Source: JADMII01 sp036278595 (lineage in GTDB: Bacteria > Chloroflexota > Dehalococcoidia > DSTF01 > JACRBR01). Taken from it: a DNA stretch of 12,931 bases. The DNA is taken from NCBI GenBank assembly GCA_036278595.1, contig DASUKS010000089.1, positions 1 to 12,931 of the forward strand. The letters are read 5' to 3'. A program made the translations under genes and the position numbers. The notes below the pieces were generated by a model, which was not told where the DNA came from, made no database searches, and was given only the letters and a program-made list of their open reading frames with translations. This document shows, piece by piece, positions 6,901 to 10,676 of the stretch; the stretch's first letter is position 1, and the number at the start of each line of letters is the position of its first letter.

Positions 6901-7191
6901 ATCCGGCGCGGGCTCGAGGACCAGTTCGTCGAGGCGCTCAACGAGCTGGCCGCGCGCAAGCTGGCAGCCGGCGCCTTCGAGGAGGCGTTGGTGCTGTTCC
7001 AGACGCTGGAGGGCATCGACTCGTACAGCGATGCCGCGGCCTTCGGCATCATGCGCTGCCATCTCGGCCTGAACGACACGGCTTCGGCCGCACGGCACTA
7101 CCGGCGATACCGGCAGCACCTCCGCGATGAGCTGGACGAGGAGCCATCGGAGCGCCTCACGGCGCTGTACCGAGAGAGCGCGAGGGCGTGA
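3979..7191 (+). CDS. STAND-type MalT-like ATPase / TPR / BTAD transcription activator
   Basis: Encodes 1070 residues. The N-terminus is a MalT-like signal-transduction ATPase: Walker A APAGYGKTT (53-61), Walker B LVLDDVH (135-141), a TSR sensor (169-171) and the TEGWAAAL element (226-233). Residues about 455-790 are tetratricopeptide-type repeats, for example around LNNTGMLYYELGEYEQAL. The C-terminus has an OmpR/SARP-like winged helix (about 826-920, with FAALWPDLPES and SSLYRLRRAL) followed by a BTAD domain (about 925-1068). In this class ligand binding to the repeats releases an autoinhibited ATPase and lets the DNA-binding end oligomerise. Here the DNA-binding module is SARP-like instead of the LuxR-type helix-turn-helix of MalT. 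ATG 3979 is preferred over the in-frame GTG 3973 because the promoter would start the transcript at about 3978-3979. Its target genes and ligand are not deducible. Confidence 0.92.
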   Translation: MEPPRTANRMPETGGVAASKLVPPRRREDIVRRARLNSIIDSAIGTKGTLIAAPAGYGKTTLAVDWLQTADFRPIWLSLDDWDAALPVFTRALGAAIERGAGAAPPLGDERFWQPRSIATALINHLAAQDDYLVLVLDDVHVVQDSEPVMQLLGILLERAPENLHVIMTSRTRPPVPPLSRLIARRDVTTIGTEDLAFTSREIRELLASLRRTVSDDEAEMLFERTEGWAAALVLGISGGMPSGAEGATHPGSNVGLSLAEYVQGEALSTLTPELRAFLRSVSLLPLWTAALCDDVTARGDAEQRLKEAASRLLFVSQQSDDPPAYRCHPLMRALLMQQFREEDAAAYARAGRNSADALMRFGMLNEAADLLFELEAWDEAGDLLEAIAPRLIQQGQAHGLADWIDRLPRAAQVARPSLEVWRARAAYKLQEFDEALRLIEDAVRALRERGDTHGLVQALFVRGETQRRKGYYAEALTTFGEARTLLEFDEEEDLHLAGDALRNIGVTHTILGDLDAATDELEEARRVLEQVGDLQGIGNTCVSLGQCYARRGEPLQALASLQRAQSAFERAGNTFDLGLTLNNTGMLYYELGEYEQALQVYDRGLRLVRGAGAAAYETTILAGIAETYRHMGRYEESLTAYHELDALLPSLQVPYLVAAITEGHALALLANGEGEEAARLLRTVAPKAGDTPDRQAQHAVALGQLALARGDAPAALRQLDGALRHLETSDDKHGTAVASFLRARALYDGHQPRKALSELERVAMLCDQLGYRRFLRPYASRARELVEYALVRHIAEGLLTDLASEDLRKRVAPAAGGAPRAASDMMPAVRAFAFGRGGVLVGERQVSDLEWRSEKSKEMFFFLLMKGEPVGKEEIFAALWPDLPESKCNSNFHSSLYRLRRALFHECVIREGSGAYALNPRGAFSSDVDEFRTAMREADATRDDATRGEKLDQAVSLYKGGFLSATYSEWAEPIRRGLEDQFVEALNELAARKLAAGAFEEALVLFQTLEGIDSYSDAAAFGIMRCHLGLNDTASAARHYRRYRQHLRDELDEEPSERLTALYRESARA

Positions 7192-7219
7192 TCGGCCGGC
7201 CTCTTTGCGATTCGGGGCA

Positions 7220-7254
7220 GCGAAGCTATGGCCACAGCCCTAGCTGGCCTTCGC
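7220..7254. other. Bulged hairpin between convergent genes
   Basis: GCGAA (7220-7224) and GGCCA (7230-7234) pair with TGGCC (7245-7249) and TTCGC (7250-7254) around a 10-base loop, with a 5-base bulge. It lies just past the regulator's stop and overlaps the last codons of the NTF2-like gene. It could protect or define RNA 3' ends, but it lacks a T-run. Confidence 0.3.
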
Positions 7255-7707
7255 GGCGACCTTCTGGTTCGTGGCCTTCGGCGGAGGCGGGGCGGGCAGA
7301 CCCTTCTGGCGGCGCTGCTTGTCGAGGTCGACCTCCGGGAACTCGGCGTGCAGGCCCGGGCAGTAGACGCGGGCCGCCACGATCTTCTCGCCCTTAATCG
7401 TGAGCAGATAGAACTGACGGAGGACCCGCGGCTGCTCGTCGGGTGGCGCCGTCCATTGCATCTCGAACTCGAGCGTGGCCGCGCCCCGGGCGCCGGCAGT
7501 CTCGTTGCTCCAGATCACGTTGGACGCGTTGCCGGGCGTGTACCAGACCTCCAGGATGCGGCCGACCGTCTGGGGGTCGTCGGCGGCCCAGTGGCCGACG
7601 TTGGTCCACGCCTCGAACTGGACGTCGGAAGCAAACAGGCGCGATGCAGTGGTCCACTTGCGCGCCTTGATGGCCGCGAGCAGTTGACCAGGGACGGAAT
7701 TCGCCAT
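7240..7707 (-). CDS. NTF2-like (SnoaL-type) protein with basic proline-rich tail
   Basis: Encodes 155 residues. Residues about 6-120 fit the NTF2/SnoaL cone fold: an N-terminal helix pair (LLAAIKARKWTTASRLFASDVQF), a central W-rich segment and paired strands ATLEFEMQWTAP and RVLRQFYLLTIKGEKIVAARVYCPG. This fold serves enzymes and ligand-binding proteins alike. No clear catalytic Asp/His pair can be assigned, so a binding role or unknown chemistry is equally likely. The C-terminal 30 residues are basic and proline-rich (about GLPAPPPPKATNQK), unusual for the family. ATG 7707 is preceded by GAGGGGG about 7 nt upstream. It is last in a minus-strand run and has a 150-bp upstream gap rich in palindromes, so it probably has its own promoter. 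Confidence 0.75.
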   Translation of the reverse strand: MANSVPGQLLAAIKARKWTTASRLFASDVQFEAWTNVGHWAADDPQTVGRILEVWYTPGNASNVIWSNETAGARGAATLEFEMQWTAPPDEQPRVLRQFYLLTIKGEKIVAARVYCPGLHAEFPEVDLDKQRRQKGLPAPPPPKATNQKVAAKAS

Positions 7708-7759
7708 CGACCGACCCCCTCGGGCGTCTCCCCCCGGTCCGCGGGGTTCCTGTCTTATG

Positions 7760-7837
7760 TGCGGCAGTGTATCGCAGCGATATGTCTATTGCCGCAATAA
7801 ATACTGCGGTTCAACCGCAATTGCGCGACATAATGTC
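7760..7837. repeat. Cluster of short palindromes upstream of the NTF2-like gene
   Basis: An AT-richer patch holds TATCGCaGCGATA (7770-7782), flanked by TGCGGCA (7760-7766) and its complement TGCCGCA (7790-7796). TGCGGTTcAACCGCA (7805-7819) and GACATaATGTC (7827-7837) follow, each a perfect palindrome around a single central base. CCGCA (7792-7796) also pairs with TGCGG (7805-7809). These may be operator sites or folded leader RNA. Confidence 0.55.
7768..7797 (-). promoter_or_regulatory. Possible promoter of the NTF2-like gene
   Basis: On the minus strand TTGCGG (7797-7792), an 18-nt spacer and an extended -10, TGC-GATACA (7776-7768), are found. The -10 sits within the TATCGC/GCGATA palindrome, so a bound regulator would block it. 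The match to consensus is only partial. Confidence 0.3.
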
Positions 7838-7858
7838 AAGCAGATCGCCGAGGCGCGG

Positions 7859-7924
7859 CTACTTCTTCGTCTTGTCCTGCTTCGGCTTCTTCGTCTCGCG
7901 GCCGCCCTTGTCCTTCTTGCCCAT
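7859..7924 (-). CDS. 21-residue lysine-rich microprotein
   Basis: Encodes 21 residues, beginning MGKKDKGG and ending DKTKK, with ten lysines and no hydrophobic residue after the initiator Met. ATG 7924 follows AGGAGG with a 6-nt spacer, among the best ribosome binding sites in the window, and the frame closes with TAG. The gene lies 23 nt after the stop of the 103-residue gene, so the two are likely one transcript. Similar KKDKG-RE-KKPK peptides occur, as far as I remember, as tiny hypothetical proteins in several high-GC phyla; this was not checked. The charge suggests nucleic-acid, ribosome or acidic-partner binding. That is inference. It is easily missed because of its length. Confidence 0.65.
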   Translation of the reverse strand: MGKKDKGGRETKKPKQDKTKK

Positions 7925-7947
7925 GCTGAGCCTCCTGCTGGTGTGCT

Positions 7948-8259
7948 CTACGACAGGAACTGCGTGCGCTTGAACAACTGAGTCCGCCCCCGCTCCTGGG
8001 CGTCGAACGGCGACTCGGGGTGGCCATTGAGGGCGCCGATGCCGGCGAGGGCCTCGTTGAGCGCCTCGAGCTGTGCCGGCGTCATCTTGACCGTCCGGCC
8101 ATCGAAATCGCGGTCCGGGATCACCGGAAGGTCACTGATTTGCGTCTGGTACCGCCGGTACAGCCGACGATAGGGGAGGCGGTAGGCCGCGTCGAGGCGG
8201 ACCGCCACGCGACCCGGTGGGAAGCGAACATGCGTGCCGACGAGCGGTTCTAGGGCCAT
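7948..8259 (-). CDS. Hypothetical protein, 103 residues
   Basis: I do not recognise a family. The product has an N-terminal region with a tyrosine/arginine-rich stretch (AYRLPYRRLYRRYQTQ, about residues 25-40), a middle DRDFDGRTVKMTPAQLEALNEAL and a polar C-terminus ending LFKRTQFLS. No signal peptide or membrane helix is evident, so it is probably cytoplasmic. The composition is balanced and the start is clear, which supports a real gene over a shadow. No ribosome binding site precedes ATG 8259. A -10-like element ends 8 nt upstream, so the mRNA may be leaderless. It is followed by the lysine-rich microprotein gene and is divergent from the GGDEF-like gene. Confidence 0.65.
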   Translation of the reverse strand: MALEPLVGTHVRFPPGRVAVRLDAAYRLPYRRLYRRYQTQISDLPVIPDRDFDGRTVKMTPAQLEALNEALAGIGALNGHPESPFDAQERGRTQLFKRTQFLS

Positions 8260-8267
8260 GATGCTTG

Positions 8268-8296
8268 AGCGTATCTAGTTGTTCATTCACGAGCAA
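8268..8296 (-). promoter_or_regulatory. Candidate promoter of the 103-residue gene
   Basis: On the minus strand TTGCTC (8296-8291), a 17-nt spacer and TACGCT (8273-8268) end 8 nt before the ATG at 8259. An overlapping alternative -10, TAGATA (8277-8272), is present. Either gives no room for a ribosome binding site. Confidence 0.35.
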
Positions 8297-8348
8297 CAGC
8301 GGCGCGGCCGCGAGCCGGACTGGCCTACATGCCGCCGGAAGCTGCGCC

Positions 8349-8354
8349 GACAAT
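8349..8354 (+). promoter_or_regulatory. Possible -10 box before the GGDEF-like gene
   Basis: GACAAT matches four of six consensus bases and ends exactly 7 nt before ATG 8362, the spacing also seen at 3095 and 3979. No -35 is evident and no ribosome binding site precedes the start. Confidence 0.35.
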
Positions 8355-8361
8355 ACCCGTG

Positions 8362-8826
8362 ATGGACGAACGCTGGGTACTGCTCGAACCAAACACCGGC
8401 CTCCATGTCGGCTGGTACTTCTGGCTGCGCGTGCTCGATGAGGCGAACCGGGCAACGCGCTACGGCATCCCCTTCGGGCTGCTGCTGCTCGAAGTGGCGC
8501 CCGACGACCCGAAGGCGACCGACCGCCTTCTCGAAGAGGCGATGTCGCTCGTGCCGGCGGTCATCCGCGGGACCGACCTCGCCGGCGCGGTCGATATCGG
8601 GCGGGTGGGTATCGTCCTCCCGCATCAGGACGAGGCCGCGCTGGTCCAGGCGCAGGCGCGGATCATCTCGCGCCTGGAGGCGCAGCGCTTCCGCGGCGTG
8701 CGTTGGCACGCGAGGATGCTCGGGCACCCGCAGGACGCGGCGGAGATCTCATCGCTGCTGACGCACGGCTGGAGCGGCGGGCGTCGCGAAACGCCGCGCC
8801 GGCGGGCCGCAGAGCGCGCGGGCTAG
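8362..8826 (+). CDS. Degenerate GGDEF-fold protein
   Basis: Encodes 154 residues that follow the outline of a diguanylate cyclase domain without its active site. PNTGLHVGWYFWLRVLDEANRATRYG (10-35) matches the D-LTGL-NR--F---L--E--RA-RY entry of GGDEF domains. FGLLLLEV (38-45) is the first core strand. IRGTDLAG (68-75) matches the LR--D--aR segment, and VGIVLPHQDE (82-91) matches the strand after the GGDEF loop. Where GG(D/E)EF should be, the sequence reads VDIGR, so no cyclase activity is expected. It may bind nucleotide or partners instead. The start could also be ATG 8329 (165 residues); 8362 is preferred because of the -10 spacing and the fold boundary. It is the first gene of a run ending in a glycosyltransferase. 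Confidence 0.7.
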   Translation: MDERWVLLEPNTGLHVGWYFWLRVLDEANRATRYGIPFGLLLLEVAPDDPKATDRLLEEAMSLVPAVIRGTDLAGAVDIGRVGIVLPHQDEAALVQAQARIISRLEAQRFRGVRWHARMLGHPQDAAEISSLLTHGWSGGRRETPRRRAAERAG

Positions 8827-8875
8827 TGCATCTGGGCCGCGTTCGCGCGGGGGTGCCACCGGGAGTCGAGTGACC

Positions 8876-9340
8876 ATGGGGTCGTGGGGGTCGGCCGTGG
8901 CAGAGGACTGGAAGGCGCGCATCGTCCATGCGCGGCAGCGCTACGAACTGCGCCGCGGCCCCATCGGCGTGCGCACGCCCCTTGCCTCGAAGTTTCGGCG
9001 GATGATCCAAACCGTGCTCGAACCCGCCTTCCGCGAGGTAGCGGACTTCGCCGGTGAGCAGGGCGTCGTCTGCCTGATCGAGTGCGAACTGGGCGGCGTG
9101 CAGCCGCGGGCGATGTTCTGCCTGCGGCCTTCCGGCCGCTCGATCCGCTACGAATTGGACCCGGACGGCCTCGCCGTGCGCGAGGTCGAGGGTGTATACC
9201 ACCGCGCGATGGGCCAGCGGGGCGTCTGGGTGGATGGCGACGAACTCGAGCGCCGGCTGACGTCCGGGTACGCGCGGGCCGCCGCGGCCGCCCTCGTGCA
9301 GGACTACTTCCGCGCGTCTTCGCGGCCCGCCGCCGGCTGA
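8876..9340 (+). CDS. Hypothetical protein, about 154 residues
   Basis: I recognise no family. The protein has a basic N-terminal part (WKARIVHARQRYELRRGP), a central alpha/beta-looking section (VVCLIECELGG, AMFCLRPSGRSIRYELD) and a C-terminal helix (ELERRLTSGYARAAAAALVQDYFRAS). No signal peptide or membrane helix is present. The strand-turn-strand pairs with a terminal helix suggest a small ligand-binding or adaptor domain, but this is not secure. GGGAG (8861-8865) lies 10 nt before ATG 8876 and 4 nt before an in-frame GTG at 8870; the latter would add two residues. It sits 49 nt after the degenerate GGDEF gene in the same direction, probably co-transcribed. Confidence 0.65.
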   Translation: MGSWGSAVAEDWKARIVHARQRYELRRGPIGVRTPLASKFRRMIQTVLEPAFREVADFAGEQGVVCLIECELGGVQPRAMFCLRPSGRSIRYELDPDGLAVREVEGVYHRAMGQRGVWVDGDELERRLTSGYARAAAAALVQDYFRASSRPAAG

Positions 9341-9360
9341 CCGGTGTGGCGCGGCGCCCT

Positions 9361-9388
9361 CGTAGGGAGGCTGCGTGCCTCGCCTACG
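9361..9388 (+). other. Strong hairpin in the gap before the glycosyltransferase gene
   Basis: CGTAGGGAGGC (9361-9371) pairs with GCCTC and CCTACG (9377-9388), leaving one bulged G at 9382 and a 5-base loop. A second hairpin follows, ATCCCG with CGGGAT, near 9392-9414. Neither has a T-run, so they look like RNA structure or processing sites rather than a classical terminator. Confidence 0.45.
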
Positions 9389-9458
9389 TGGCATCCCGGG
9401 CCGAAGGGCGGGATCGCCCTGATGGGAGACCGCGCCGCGGATGTGAGACAACAGATGC

Positions 9459-10532
9459 ATGCAGATCTGCGCGCTGCCATCCGAGGACATCTCCGTCGCG
9501 GGCCTCAGCATCGGTCCCGAGCGGACCCCACTCGCCGCTTGCTCTGCTTCGCGGCCGGCGCCGCTGTCGGGGCTGATGGCCGCGCGCCCGGGCTGGCCGC
9601 TGCTCCTGCGCCAGGTGCGCCGTCACGCCCGTGACCTCGAGGTCGTGCACCTGACCGATATGCGACTGGCGCCGTTCGGACGCTGGCTGCGCCGCCGCCT
9701 CGGCGTCGCCGTGACCGTCGATGTGTCTCCGGCCGACCTGACGCGCCGCGACCGGGCGGCGGAGCGGCTCTTTCGGGCGATCGAGGGGCTGGACGCGGCG
9801 TTCGTCTTCGGCGCCGCCGGCGCGCGGGCGCTTTCCCCCCGCGCGCCGGGCGTGCCATCGTCGGCGCTGCCGCTCGTGGCGTGCGAGCCGCCAGAGCCGC
9901 CTGCGCGGCTGAGCCGCCAGATCGAGCGCCTGTTGTTGTCCTCACCGGCCGGGCGCCCAGTTGTCGCGATCCCGTGGACTGCCGAGCTCGCGCAGTGGCG
10001 GATGTACCGGCGCGAGATCATGCCGGGCATCGCCGACGTGGCCACCCTGCTCGTTTGCGGCGTGCCGGACCGGGGCTACCGGACGGAGCTGCGCATGCTC
10101 TTCGGGCCGGACCGGCCGCTCGTCGCGCACATCGGCCCGTTGGACGACGTGACGGCCGCGGCGGTCGCCCGCGTGGCGGATGCATGGCTGGTGCCATGGC
10201 CGCTCGGCGGCGGCGCGCCGGACGCCGACGCGCTGGTCCGCATGGGGCTCGCCGCCACCGGGCTGCCGGTGGTCGCCACCGACGCGGGCGCCGGCCTCGA
10301 GCACGAGCGCAACGCGTTCCTCTTCCGTCACGGCGACGCCGCCGGGGTGCGTGCGACCTTCGCACGGCTCTTTGCGCTCCCGGCGCGCCAGCGCCACTTC
10401 GTCGGCTCCGAGTTCGCCGCGGATGCGCTATGGCGCTACCCCGGCGCGGCCGCGCTGGAGGTGTACGGCGAGCGCTTCGAGGCACTTGCCGGCCGCCCCC
10501 GTCTCCCGCGCGAATTGCGCGCCAGCGCCTGA
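9459..10532 (+). CDS. Divergent GT-B (family 4-like) glycosyltransferase
   Basis: Encodes 357 residues. The layout is that of a GT-B glycosyltransferase. A first Rossmann-type half (about 61-150) contains VVHLTDMRLAPFGRWLRRRLG and VTVDVSPADL. A second half (about 165-345) contains PVVAIPW, LVPWP and GLPVVATDAGAGLEHERNAFLFRHGD (268-293), which copies the PVVAT-GG--E----G-L----D donor-site pattern. The usual E-x7-E motif just before it is absent: the segment reads GGGAPDADALVRMG, so donor binding may be altered or lost. ATG 9459 has only a weak ribosome binding site. It follows the unknown gene by 118 nt that contain two hairpins. It probably acts on a surface glycan or glycolipid at the inner membrane; the acceptor is unknown. 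Confidence 0.72.
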   Translation: MQICALPSEDISVAGLSIGPERTPLAACSASRPAPLSGLMAARPGWPLLLRQVRRHARDLEVVHLTDMRLAPFGRWLRRRLGVAVTVDVSPADLTRRDRAAERLFRAIEGLDAAFVFGAAGARALSPRAPGVPSSALPLVACEPPEPPARLSRQIERLLLSSPAGRPVVAIPWTAELAQWRMYRREIMPGIADVATLLVCGVPDRGYRTELRMLFGPDRPLVAHIGPLDDVTAAAVARVADAWLVPWPLGGGAPDADALVRMGLAATGLPVVATDAGAGLEHERNAFLFRHGDAAGVRATFARLFALPARQRHFVGSEFAADALWRYPGAAALEVYGERFEALAGRPRLPRELRASA

Positions 10533-10556
10533 CCGCACCCGCCCCCCGCCCCCTGT

Positions 10557-10676
10557 GAACGTTCTCCCATAGAACAGATGAGCGCATTTCGGCGCTCAAG
10601 CCCCCTAAGGGCGCCGCCGACATTACCTAGGGGATATCAGGGCGCCCACGGCACCGATATCGGGAGGGGGAGAACC
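10557..10676 (+). promoter_or_regulatory. Structured leader upstream of the secreted protease gene
   Basis: The 144-nt gap folds richly. GTTCT/AGAAC (10561-10575) and TGAGCGC/GCGCTCA (10579-10598, 6-base loop) form two local hairpins. CCCCCT (10601-10606) can pair with AGGGGG (10665-10670), which is part of the ribosome binding site. Its overlapping CCCCTA (10602-10607) can instead pair with TAGGGG (10628-10633). GGGCGCC occurs at 10609-10615 and 10640-10646 and GATATC at 10633-10638 and 10656-10661, each self-complementary, so the two pairings would cross. CCGATATCGG (10654-10663) is a perfect DNA palindrome. It matches no riboswitch class I know. Confidence 0.45.

Noticed and set aside
7192..7200. 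GGCCGGCC palindrome after the regulator stop, considered as a terminator
   Set aside because: The stem is too short with no loop, and the following T-run is only three bases.
9344..9634. A 96-codon plus-strand frame spanning the hairpin gap and the glycosyltransferase start
   Set aside because: It is out of frame with the glycosyltransferase, its translation has no recognisable fold, and the bases are better explained by RNA hairpins.
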